Below, piece after piece: positions 19,701 to 29,480 of a DNA stretch of 30,966 nucleotides. The DNA is from Nemertoderma westbladi (taxonomy: Eukaryota; Xenacoelomorpha; Nemertodermatida; Nemertodermatidae): NCBI GenBank assembly GCA_032718475.1, contig JAUCBJ010008769.1, forward strand, positions 1 through 30,966, written 5' to 3'. Both the position numbers and the translations under genes were made by a program. Each line of letters begins with the position of its first letter. Positions within the stretch are counted from its first letter, which is position 1. Under the pieces are notes generated by a model. It saw only the letters and a list, made by a program, of their open reading frames with translations, made no database searches and was not told the origin of the DNA.

Positions 19701-22700
19701 TCTTACCTCCACCAGTCCCTTCATCGCATACACTCTTACCTCCACCAGTCCCTTCATCGCATCCTCTCTTACCACCACCAGTCCCTTCATCGCATCCACT
19801 CTTACCTCCACCAGTCCCTTCATCGCATCCCCTCGTACCTCCACCAGTCCCTGCATCGCATCCACTCTTACCTCCACCAGTCCCTTCATCGCATCCACTC
19901 TTACCACCACCAGTCCCTTCATCGCATCCACTCTTACCTCCACCAGTCCCTTCATCGCATCCACTCTTACCACCACCAGTCCCTGCATCGCATCCACTCT
20001 TACCTCCACCAGTCCCTTAATCGCATCCACTCTTACCTCCACCAGTCCCTTCATCGCATCCACTCTTACCTCCACCAGTCCCTTCATCGCATCCACTCTT
20101 ACCTCCACCAGTCCCTTCATCGCATCCTCTCTTACCACCACCAGTCCCTTCATCGCATCCACTCTTACCTCCACCAGTCCCTTCATCGCATCCAATCTTA
20201 CCTCCACCAGTCCCTTCATCGCATACACTCTTACCTCCACCAGTCCCTTCATCGCATCCTCTCTTACCACCACCAGTCCCTTCATCGCATCCACTCTTAC
20301 CTCCACCAGTCCCTTCATCGCATCCCCTCGTACCTCCACCAGTCCCTGCATCGCATCCACTCTTACCTCCACCAGTCCCTTCATCGCATCCACTCTTACC
20401 ACCACCAGTCCCTTCATCGCATCCACTCTTACCTCCACCAGTCCCTTCATCGCATCCACTCTTACCACCACCAGTCCCTGCATCGCATCCACTCTTACCT
20501 CCACCAGTCCCTTAATCGCATCCACTCTTACCTCCACCAGTCCCTTCATCGCATCCACTCTTACCTCCACCAGTCCCTTCATCGCATCCACTCTTACCTC
20601 CACCAGTCCCTTCATCGCATCCTCTCTTACCACCACCAGTCCCTTCATCGCATCCACTCTTACCTCCACCAGTCCCTTCTTCGCATCCCCTCGTACCTCC
20701 ACCAGTCCCTTCATCGCATCCACTCTTACCACCACCAGTCCCTGCATCGCATCCACTCTTACCTTCACCAGTCCCTTCATCGCATCCACTCTTACCTCCA
20801 CCAGTCCCTTCATCGCATCCTCTCTTACCACCACCAGTCCCTTCATCGCATCCACTCTTACCTCCACCAGTCCCTTCATCGCATCCCCTCGTACCTCCAC
20901 CAGTCCCTTCATCGCATCCACTCTTACCTCCACCAGACCCTTCATCGCATCCACTCTTACCTCCACCAGTCCCTTCATCGCATCCTCTCTTACCACCACC
21001 AGTCCCTTCATCGCATCCACTCTTACCTCCACCAGTCCCTTCATCGCATCCAATCTTACCACCACCAGTCCCTTCATCGCATCCACTCTTACCTCCACCA
21101 GTCCCTTCATCGCATCCAATCTTACCACCACCAGTCACTTCATCGCATCCACTCTTACCTCCACCAGTCCCTTCATCGCATCCAATCTTACCACCACCAG
21201 TCCCTTCATCGCATCCAATCTTACCTCCACCAGTCCCTGCATCGCATCCACTCTTACCTCCACCAGTCCCTTCATCGCATCCACTCTTACCTCCACCAGT
21301 CCCTTCATCGCATCCAATCTTACCTCCACCAGTCCCTTCATCGCATCCTCTCTTACCACCACCAGTCCCTTCATCGCATCCACTCTTACCTCCACCAGTC
21401 CCTTCATCGCATCCCCTCGTACCTCCACCAGTCCCTGCATCGCATCCACTCTTACCACCACCAGTCCCTTCATCGCATCCAATCTTACCTCCACCAGTCC
21501 CTTCATCGCATCCACTCTTACCTCCACCAGTCCCTTCATCGCATCCCCTCGTACCTCCACCAGTCCCTGCATCGCATCCACTCTTACCTCCACCAGTCCC
21601 TTCATCGCATCCACTCTTACCACCACCAGTCCCTTCATCGCATCCACTCTTACCACCACCAGTCCCTGCATCGCATCCACTCTTACCTCCACCAGTCCCT
21701 TCATCGCATCCACTCTTACCTCCACCAGTCCCTTCATCGCATCCACTCTTACCACCACCAGTCCCTGCATCGCATCCACTCTTACCTCCACCAGTCCCTT
21801 CATCGCATCCACTCTTACCTCCACCAGTCCCTTCATCGCATCCACTCTTACCTCCACCAGACCCTTCATCGCATCCACTCTTACCTCCACCAGTCCCTTC
21901 ATCGCATCCTCTCTTACCACCACCAGTCCCTTCATCGCATCCACTCTTACCTCCACCAGTCCCTTCATCGCATCCACTCTTACCTCCACCAGTCCCTTCA
22001 TCGCATCCCCTCGTACCTCCACCAGTCCCTTCATCGCATCCACTCTTACCTCCACCAGTCCCTTCATCGCATCCACTCTTACCTCCACCAGTCCCTTCAT
22101 CGCATCCCCTCGTACCTCCACCAGTCCCTTCATCGCATCCACTCTTACCTCCACCAGTCCCTTCATCGCATCCCCTCGTACCTCCACCAGTCCCTGCATC
22201 GCATCCACTCTTACCTCCACCAGTCCCTTCATCGCATCCACTCTTACCACCACCAGTCCCTTCATCGCATCCACTCTTACCACCACCAGTCCCTGCATCG
22301 CATCCACTCTTACCTCCACCAGTCCCTTAATCGCATCCAATCTTACCTCCACCAGTCCCTGCATCGCATCCACTCTTACCTCCACCAGTCCCTTCATCGC
22401 ATCCACTCTTACCTCCACCAGTCCCTTCATCGCATCCAATCTTACCACCACCAGTCCCTTCATCGCATCCACTCTTACCTCCACCAGTCCCTTCATCGCA
22501 TCCCCTCGTACCTCCACCAGTCCCTTCATCGCATCCACTCTTACCTCCACCAGTCCCTTCATCGCATCCACTCTTACCTCCACCAGTCCCTTCATCGCAT
22601 CCAATCTTACCTCCACCAGTCCCTTTATCGCATCCACTCTTACCTCCACCAGTCCCTTCATCGCATCCACTCTTACCTCCACCAGTCCCTTCATCGCATC

Positions 22701-22940
22701 CACTCTTACCTCCACCAGTCCCTTCATCGCATCCACTCTTACCTCCACCAGTCCCTTCATCGCATCCACTCTTACCTCCACCAGTCCCTTCATCGCATCC
22801 ACTCTTACCTCCACCAGTCCCTTCATCGTATCCACTCTTACCTCCACCAGTCCCTTCATCGCATCCACTCTTACCTCCACCAGTCCCTTCATCGCATCCA
22901 CTCTTACCTCCACCAGTCCCTTCTTTGCATCCACTTCTCC
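16741..22940 (-). repeat. 33-bp minisatellite, about 188 units, each with a 5' splice site
   Basis: Read on the minus strand each unit encodes GTGGGKSGCDE and contains GGAG|GTAAGAG. The first donor GT is at 22907-22906 and the last at 16740-16739, 6,167 bp apart. That equals 187 x 33 minus 4, matching four 32-bp units (near 17004, 17072, 17137, 17337). From 17340 to 22908 every unit is exactly 33 bp. Variants include GTGGTAAG, GAGGTACG (weakened donor), GAAGTAAG, and a C-to-A change (CCCTTAATCGC on +) that makes a TAA in the GTGGGK frame at eight places near 17905, 18068, 19060, 19423, 19651, 20013, 20512 and 22326. Three other frames are open by chance over long distances, including + 16698-22991. 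These are properties of the repeat, not separate genes. Confidence 0.96.
22902..22910 (-). promoter_or_regulatory. first 5' splice site of the array, GGAG|GTAAG
   Basis: This is the donor nearest the VWC-like exon. Its exon side (RSGCKEGTGG) differs slightly from array units (KSGCDEGTGG), so it is the seed-like, non-repeat copy. Use of this donor gives the shortest exon, 126 nt. Confidence 0.55.
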
Positions 22941-23033
22941 CACAAACCCATCTTCCATCCGAACAAACACAGATCTCACAGGCCTTCGTGATAACAGATT
23001 TATTAGCGTAATGGCGACCTTTCTTTATGCAAT
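22908..23033 (-). CDS. VWC/pacifastin-like Cys-rich exon leading into the array
   Basis: On the minus strand ATATATTGCAG precedes 23033. In phase 1 the exon encodes a module with CIKKGRHY, then CEICVCSDGRWVCGRSGC and EGTGG. The spacing C-x2-C-x-C-x2-G-x3-C-x4-C fits von Willebrand factor C or pacifastin light-chain modules, although the first Cys interval (16) is longer than in classic pacifastins. The first donor, GGAG|GTAAGAG, ends the exon at 22908 for a length of 126 nt (42 codons), symmetric phase 1-1. Later donors would add 11-residue units. If translated through, the frame stays open for about 17 units and stops near 22327. The module is secreted by analogy; no signal peptide is visible in this window. 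Confidence 0.6.
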
Positions 23034-23666
23034 CTGCAATATATTTGATTATAAATAAATCATAAAAGCCAAACAAATATATTTGTTTTTAATTTGGGGG
23101 GGGGGGTACACCATTTTTGGACAACTATTCGATTTATCACTCCCAGCGTTTCAAAATTATTTGTAATATAGGTACGTACATAAGATGCTGTAGGAATAAC
23201 TGAACTCCCCATATAGCACTACGCTACATGGCTCGCCCCATATAAATATATATATATATACTGTAGTACCGGTTGTGGTTATACTGATTTTCCCAGTCCA
23301 CATTGCTCATATTGTCTGCCTGTATACTGCTGTCGCAGTCATTATATTATTATACACAGCCTGTTCAGCCGGATGCTGACTGTGAACATTATTGTTATGT
23401 TTTGCTTATATTACCACAGATGCTATTCTACATGAATTCTACATTCTTATTTTTCGCCATTTAATATTAGTTAAGACTAGTTAACAATGAAATAAACTTG
23501 GTTGCGCTTAAAACACTAAGGCGTTTAAAGTTTTAAATTTAATTACATGAAAGTTTTTTTATATGATAGATCGAGGATGGGGTAACATAATCAGACAAAA
23601 TTTTGTGAATATGAACATGCACCACTAGGTGGGGCTGCAAATTTTTGCTAATTTTTTGATTTTCTA
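23034..23666. other. intron-like AT-rich sequence, poly-G run and (TA)n
   Basis: No exon is recognised. A run of 11 G at 23096-23106 and a (TA)n run near 23245-23262 are the only clear features. In the gene model this is intronic, upstream of the VWC-like exon. Confidence 0.55.
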
Positions 23667-23892
23667 TACTACTACTACTAAGTCGAGCGAACTCGAACAG
23701 TGGAAATGAGATCCTTCGAGGCTTCCCGATTCTCCATAGTTGACGCAATTTCGTTTCTCCCAAGTTCAGTATCCCTTTCAAGTTGATCTATATATGTTAT
23801 GGCCGGTCGTCCACGACTACGCTTTCCATGAGTTGGTTGCCAGAAAAGTAGATCTGGTATGACCTCGTCTTTACTTCTCCAGCAGTGTCCAA
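23667..23892 (-). mobile_element. RTE1 3'-end fragment
   Basis: Antisense. It encodes the last about 70 residues of RTE1 (GHCWRSKDEVIPDL, RSRGRPAITY, ASTMENREASKDL, VRST) with the stop in a (TAG)n tail at about 23667-23680. It is strongly 5'-truncated at GGACACTGCT and followed by unrelated sequence. The tail has the same form as in copies 1 and 2. Confidence 0.92.
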
Positions 23893-26800
23893 CACGGGTT
23901 TTTTTTATAAAGGGTATTAAATTTTTAACTGAAAATTTCAAAAATATGTCTGATACTTTTATGCAGGGTGGCTGGCTGTGCAGACACCCGCAGAAAGTTT
24001 CAGTCTAATTGCTTAAAAATTGTGGAAGTACTAGGGTTTTGAAGTTGACAATTTCATAAAAAAAAATATTTGTAAATAATCGACCTTTCATTATACATAG
24101 TAATAGTAATTTCAATAGGAATCCCTAAATGGAAATAACGTTGGTTATAAATGGTTATAACTTGAAAACTAAATGAGCTATTAAATACCGATATATTTTT
24201 TTTAATTTGGAAAAACATTTTTATTTAAATGTTTCTAATATTCGACTAAATACCGTAGCAAAGGAAATTAGTAACTTGTATGAATGGGGTAAAATTTAAT
24301 CTCATTTAAATTTCCGTAGTTAAAATTTTGTTCAAATTTCTGTCCTATGTACCGTAACGCTACTAACTTTTGTTCGATATGTTTTCAGTCGGACGGGGAA
24401 ATTTGGTGACATCATTTTTCCCATTCAGGTGCGAATCACCATCCCTGTCGGTATCTTTATTCAAAGCAGAGAGGCACAAATATCTGTAGAAAATATCAAC
24501 GGCAGAGTCTCAAATCTAAATATACTGTCTCAAATGAGAGGCACAACTATGTAAAATATTACGAAACTAATAGTTGAGACCAAATGGCAGTTAAGAACAC
24601 CTAATTTCTTTAGATTTTTAAATTAAATTATATGATTTAACGAAATACATTATTTATTTAAAAATCGGCTTTTTGAAATCAATAATGCTTAAAATGTTGG
24701 TCATATTATCTACATTTTCACAAATTCCATAGAATTAGTGAAAAATAGTAATTTTTTCACCAATTTCAAAATTATTGAAATAGACCTTTTATCACTAAAT
24801 TTTCAACATCTCACACATTGGGGAGTTATTTTAGTTATATATATATATATAATAAATTTATTTTTATATGTGAGTTTGTTATTAAAGACGGCATCAAGAC
24901 GCCGTGAAGAAACCGAAGTTAAACCAAACCGAAACTAATATTTTTACAGGCCATAAGCCGCTAACTATTTTTTTCAGGATATCAACTCTAAACCAGTTTC
25001 GAATCTGAGCGCGACTGGTTACGAATTTGGATTTCCAATTACGAATTTGAATACAACCTGGTTACAAATCTGTATTTCCGCATTACGAATCAATGTGTTT
25101 GGTTAAAAATATGAGCACCTTGTCACGAATTGATGTCTCTGGTTACAATTTGTTACAATTGGTTGGGGTTCCAAATATGAGCACCCAGTATCAGCCAGCA
25201 CTACCTATACTAATACTGCAATTTGCACGTATGGTCAGCATTTATAATAAAAAATTGCACCAAGGTAGTGAACAAAGTTAGTTAGCGAACAATTGTATTA
25301 TCTCATAATCTGTTCCTAATAATTATTAAAGCAGTTAGGGCACCATCTCCTGTCTACATCAAAATTATATCTGATACCAAACACCACTCATAGTATTAAT
25401 GTTGCAAAAACATAATTAAACCTCCAAACTCTGATTTTAATGGAACATTGCAACTATTAGTATAGTTTATTAATAGTACCCTACAGTTAGTTAACAGTAC
25501 ATATATGGCGAGTTAGAACTGCGAGTCATCGGTGAACTTAGGTGTAGGTTTCAGTGTGTGTGTCGGAAGCCAATATCAGAATATATAACTAGCCATAGTA
25601 TAATTATAATTCTTCGCTGAGATGGGTTGCCGTTGCAGCTTCTGCTGCACGAAGGCCGCACTCGTGTACACTCTGTAACTAAAAAGTCATTCAGGTGGCC
25701 AGCGCCAGCTTTTCCCAGGAACCTACTGTAATAGACATTCGCATTCATTGAATCCAGGGCAAGAGTTTGTGTTGGATTAAAGGAGCTATCAGCTGGGTAA
25801 AATGTTATACAGAGACAGAGAAAGGTAGACATTACAGTAGACTCTACATTCCCTCTGGTTTGACAGATTAATATAATTAATATTTGCCAAGCAAGTCATT
25901 AACTCACCTCCCTCCCTCTCGAATTTTTAAATACATCAATAATTATTAATATTAGCTGAGTATAGTACCATTAGTAACCAACACTCATCAGAAGCATCCT
26001 ATGTGTGTAACTAAAATTCATTCCACTGACCCACCATCTAACATGGCGCACGCAGTGAGTCAGTCACCTTGTAGATATTCCCTTAGGAAGCACTGGGAAG
26101 AGTTATTCAGCTGATGGGATAATAGATTACAAACTGAAGCTTTTACAAAGCTTATAGTCTGGGTTGAAAGAGTGAGTGATTAAATAAAAACTTGGCCCAG
26201 AAAGTACATCCTTGTTAGTTGGCTCTTTCTCTATTGAATAGAATCACTAGGCCCTCTCTATACATTTTTCATGTGCTCCAGCTGGTGTTTTATCATTGCG
26301 CCTATGGCGTTTTTTCGTTTATGTTTATTTTTCGAACCCACATTCTATGGGCAGACATGGGACCAGCGGGAATCGATAGTGGTCATCAAAAAAATGCGTC
26401 ATACAAAATTTTAACGAAATCGTTAGAGCCGTTTTTATGTTATTTCGCTTCAAAATATTACTATTCCATCAAATTCTTACAGAAAAAGTGCCTTCGGTTC
26501 CTAATAAATGTATTTATTTGTAGAAAATTAATTAAAAATAAAAAATAAATAGTGATGTATAATAATGTATTTAGTTGTAAATAATAATGTTAGTTTATTT
26601 GTAAATACCTTTCTAGTTCCCACTTTAACTTGCCATCATGTGATGGCGGGAAATTTAAACTTCCGCTAGCTCTACTTCCGATCTGATTGCCGCTCATATT
26701 CCCGTCCTCAGTTACTTGAATCCCTTTAAACCTCTCCAATAAATATCCCAAGAATTCCTAAAAGTTAATGAGATATTACCATAGGTGTTGTTACAGGATG

Positions 26801-27608
26801 GGAGCGATCCCAGAGGCACTTCATCACCCAGAAAACCAATATTTCACCTCAAATAGTTAGTAACCAAAATAGGAAATCTATTAGCACCCCGATTGTAAGC
26901 CAACCCCAAAGGTCAACTTACAACCGGGAGCCTTTCCAAAGAAACCAAATTGAAGTCAGATGACCGCGTAAGCTATTCATTGTATCATTATGTCCTAAAT
27001 ATTAAAGCTATTGTATTCATGTAATATTTATTAGTGCAGTGTACAACTCTTCTACTAAAGGCAACGGCATGCTAACCATAAGCCATTGCAAATAGATAGT
27101 GAGAGAGGGTAATCAGGAAAGACGCTGATTAATCATAAAGATATTAGCCAATAGTGAAGTACCATCCCTGACATCTCATTGGTCAGGGCGGCAATAACCA
27201 AACCCCTCTCAAGCTAACAGCAGCTTATACTGCTGTAATATTAATTTATAGTTTAGTTACATGCGCTTTTCAAACCTGAGAAGCGGCTTTAGTTTTATCG
27301 GGATTTGTATCAGCGATGGTATTTTGTATCTCAGTGCAGATATCAGATTCAGACTTGTGCCCCTTTACTGCTCACTGTTTATTACCTATGATAATTCTAT
27401 TATACATAGAAGGAAAAACAAGAAGCTAGTTTTCCCGAGATCTAAATCACGAAATTTCTGAACCTCTCAGATCGTTAAAAAAAATTTCCAATTCAAATTT
27501 CAACAGATTTAACAGAAACTTTGCTGAGATATTGACTTACACATACATTCAGACGAGTTTGAACAGGTGGACAATGCCGATTTCTACGTTACGAAACTGA
27601 AACCTTAC
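23893..27608. other. long AT-rich intron-like region without recognisable genes
   Basis: I see no coding domain on either strand. Features are a (TA)n run at about 24838-24851, degenerate repeats of CTGGTTAC(A/G)AAT type around 25010-25150, and a partial inverted repeat TTGTAAG/CTTACAA near 26896-26932. Short frames (for example minus 25551-25832 and plus 26219-26548) show no family features. In the gene model most of this is one intron of about 4.6 kb, or it hides an exon I cannot identify. Confidence 0.55.
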
Positions 27609-27612
27609 TTAC

Positions 27613-27892
27613 TGCAACTGTAACTTATCTGCACTAACCAGAGTCGATTGGAAATCCTGCAGCCATTGGACGAATCGACCGGTAGGTACTTCATTAGGCT
27701 GTTGCCATGGACGTATCCAATCGGAACTGTCGTTGAAGTTGCCAGAAATGTTATCTATCATTAGTGAAGGCAAGGCATTGGCTCTGTGTTGGGAGCAATC
27801 GGTGTCCAATGGGAACCTCGGTCTATTGATTCCTTGTGAACCTTGGAACTTTGCATTGTCTGTACTCCAGACATCCACATCTTTTATATCCT
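27613..27892 (-). CDS. thyroglobulin-1-like exon, degenerate (tentative)
   Basis: On the minus strand CTTTTTGTTCACAG precedes 27892; phase 1 fits the preceding Kazal exon. The translation has an acidic lead (EDIKDVDVW) and then DTDCSQHRANALPSL, SDWIRPWQQ and PTGRFVQWLQ. This resembles the front half of a thyroglobulin type-1 module (C..hR..AL, then ..P-C...G.F...Q-C), but both later Cys positions would be Trp (TGG). The likely donor is GCA|GTAAGT at 27613 (phase 2). If it is unused, a TAA stop follows two bases later at 27611-27609, so this could also be a terminal exon. Phase 2 does not match the phase-1 VWC-like exon, so an exon between them or another donor is needed to join the two. Domain call is inference. 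Confidence 0.4.
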
Positions 27893-28272
27893 CTGTGAAC
27901 AAAAAGATTTTATAGGTTGTTAGGCCTATTATAAACTTGGCAGAACTATTATAGTTTTCTTAGAAGGCTATTCGCCTACACTAGACCTACTCTATCCATT
28001 TGCCTTCGCTAAGTCGAAGCCTATACTATAGAGTAAAGGAGTTGTTTATTGTTATTTTTTCGACTCTAAATTCCTATGTTGGGATATCGTGACATCTTTA
28101 AGTTATCAACTTAACGAAACTGTGTTTCTAGATTACAGAAGAGTACTGGCATCCATTGAAGTTCTGACATGATAGGTAAATATCACAATCTATATGCCTA
28201 GGACACTCCCACTATTGTTGATGTACCACTACTGCACTGACTGATAATGTAACAATAACCACCGCATCTCAC
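27893..28272 (-). other. intron between Kazal and thyroglobulin-like exons
   Basis: The interval is bounded by the donor ACAG|GTGAGA at 28273/28272 and the acceptor TTCACAG at 27893. It is AT-rich with no features, about 380 bp. The phase at both borders is 1. Confidence 0.5.
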
Positions 28273-28515
28273 CTGTACCTGTTCCGGACAAACACTCCCC
28301 ATGGTCTGCCAAGGATATGGACCTCTCTGTTGTACAAGCTTCTCTCCTCATCTCGCAATGGTTCGCGTAGGTGCGACCATTGTTTCCGCAGACAGGGTGC
28401 CACTTCCTCACCCGGGAATGGCAGGTCTTACATCGACACTCAGCGTGACCCGTCACATTTAAGTAACATCTTTCAGAACTCCCACAATTCTTCATCTTAC
28501 ATGTCAGTTTCTTTG
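28273..28515 (-). CDS. follistatin-type exon: FOLN plus Kazal domain
   Basis: The acceptor TTTTTTTTTAG on the minus strand precedes 28515. The exon is 243 nt, symmetric phase 1-1. It encodes a follistatin-N (FOLN) part, LTCKMKNCGSSERCYLN then HAECRC, followed by a Kazal domain: WHPVCGNNGRTYANHC, EMRREAC and DHGEC. This is the C-x6-Y-x3-C Kazal core and the typical FOLN-Kazal order of follistatin, agrin, SPARC, testican and SMOC proteins, so a secreted or matrix role (protease inhibition or growth-factor/matrix binding) is likely. Two possible donors lie 6 nt apart, ACAG|GTACAG (end 28279) and ACAG|GTGAGA (end 28273), both phase 1. No signal peptide is seen; the gene's 5' end is not identified. 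Confidence 0.85.
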
Positions 28516-28965
28516 CTAAAAAAAAATATCAGTAAAATATAAAAATGCAAAATATGAATTAATAAATATGTAGAAGTATTATATTATCTTCATATTATGA
28601 TATGAATATATATAATTAATTATATATTTTTTATTTAACAATGTTATGCAATTTATAAACAGTGACAATGACCCCCATCAAATACAGTAAGGTAATTTTA
28701 TTCAAAAATTTAACATTTCTTTCCTCTGACAGTTTCAACAGCGTCGCAACTTGTATGTCCGCTGACACCTTTTTTGACACTCACACTATTACATTAAGTG
28801 AAACAAAACGACGGTACAACAGCTTTTGTAAAATTATTGTAACAACTACAGCACACACGGACACAAGGTCATGAAACCTTATCATGGTGTCCTATATGTT
28901 ACTTCTCAACTCCTTCTGTTGGCGTGCTGCATTGCAGCTGCATTATATTATGCTGTGGTACTTAC
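28516..28965 (-). other. intron between FOLN and FOLN-Kazal exons
   Basis: The interval is flanked by CTACC|GTAAGTA and a T-rich TTTTTTTTTAG acceptor. It contains a short RTE2-tail-like piece at 28921-28944. A Cys-containing stretch near 28750-28800 on the minus strand has stops and was not accepted as an exon. Confidence 0.5.
28921..28944 (-). mobile_element. 24-bp RTE2 3'-end-like remnant
   Basis: On the minus strand AATGCAGCTGCAATGCAGCA appears, identical to the RTE2 3' stem-loop region before the (TAG)n tail, but without the tail or coding part. It lies in the intron about 20 bp downstream of the exon donor at 28965. It may be a decayed 3'-truncated insertion or a short related repeat. 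Confidence 0.5.
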
Positions 28966-29052
28966 GGTAGCAGTTAGCAATGCCTTGACTTCTGTCGACA
29001 ACGCAGTTTTCGTCCTTAGCACATTCGTGTGCTTTGCATGGATCGTAGTGTT
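28966..29052 (-). CDS. follistatin-N-like (FOLN) exon
   Basis: On the minus strand TATACTTTTAG precedes 29052 and CTACC|GTAAGTA follows 28966. The exon is 87 nt, phase 1-1. It encodes HYDPCKAHECAKDENCVV, then SQGIANCY. The spacing C-x3-C-x5-C-x10-C matches the FOLN part of the next exon (C-x3-C-x5-C), and the DPCK..EC..ENC word pattern is typical of FOLN and EGF-like leaders before Kazal domains. It lacks the paired C-x-C end, so the module may be completed across the splice junction. Too short to appear as a long open frame; found by splice sites and Cys spacing. Likely upstream neighbour of the Kazal exon in the same transcript. Confidence 0.65.
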
Positions 29053-29221
29053 CTAAAAGTATAAACATTTAGGCACAGTTTGTGTACAAAGTACAGGTAA
29101 GTTGTCTTTAGACAATATTTTAAATATATAAATTTTTTTTTTTAATATAAAAAACGTATATAATTTTTGTATATGTATACATTCTGACCAGGTTCCTTCT
29201 TGATTAATTTTACATTTATAT

Positions 29222-29464
29222 ATACTACTACTACTATCGGCATGCTGCATTGTAGCTGCATTATATATATATATTACACATATATTAAAAATGCTGCGCC
29301 GGCTTGTCGACAAAATTGCGCAGCGACAACTCCATATCACCCATGACATTTGCTAGATCATCCGCATCTTCAAGGCCAGTGTCCTTTAAGATGCGTCTCA
29401 AGAAAGTCATGGGCTGTCCACCATGCATATTTACTCCATGAGGCTGCAAAAGCACAAGATTATG
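29222..29464 (-). mobile_element. RTE2 3'-end fragment, antisense
   Basis: It has a (TAG)n tail at about 29224-29236, the GCAGC stem-loop region, an AT-rich expansion of the 3' UTR near 29258-29288, then the C-terminal coding end (words MTFLRRILKDTGLEDAD, MGDMELW-like, VDKPAQ) up to LVLLQPHG near 29445. It is head to head with the + strand RTE2 piece that begins about 15 bp away. Confidence 0.85.
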
Positions 29465-29480
29465 AATGTCCGAACTGGCA

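Noticed and set aside
17340-21131. 1,263-codon minus-strand open frame of VEVRVDAMKGL repeats
   Set aside because: It is another register of the 33-bp minisatellite. The exon enters the array in the GTGGGKSGCDE register, not this one. Its openness follows from the unit lacking stops in that frame.
16741-22940. CRISPR-like repeat array
   Set aside because: Units are contiguous 33-bp repeats with no unique spacers, in a eukaryotic context with an exon at one end.
25551-25832. Possible extra exon on the minus strand (CATTTTACCCAG then DSSFNPTQTLAL...)
   Set aside because: The acceptor has a good pyrimidine tract and phase 1, but no convincing donor or Cys module was seen, and the translation matches no family I know. 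It remains a weak candidate for the exon missing between 27613 and 23033.
28700-28860. Cys-containing stretch between the two FOLN exons as a further module
   Set aside because: The Cys-rich register on the minus strand hits stops within about 15 codons, and no acceptor or donor pair in phase 1 was found.
28871-29056. 61-codon + strand frame with a hydrophobic, membrane-like translation
   Set aside because: It is the opposite-strand shadow of the FOLN exon (29052-28966) and the adjacent intron repeat. The minus-strand reading has Cys spacing and splice sites that explain it better.
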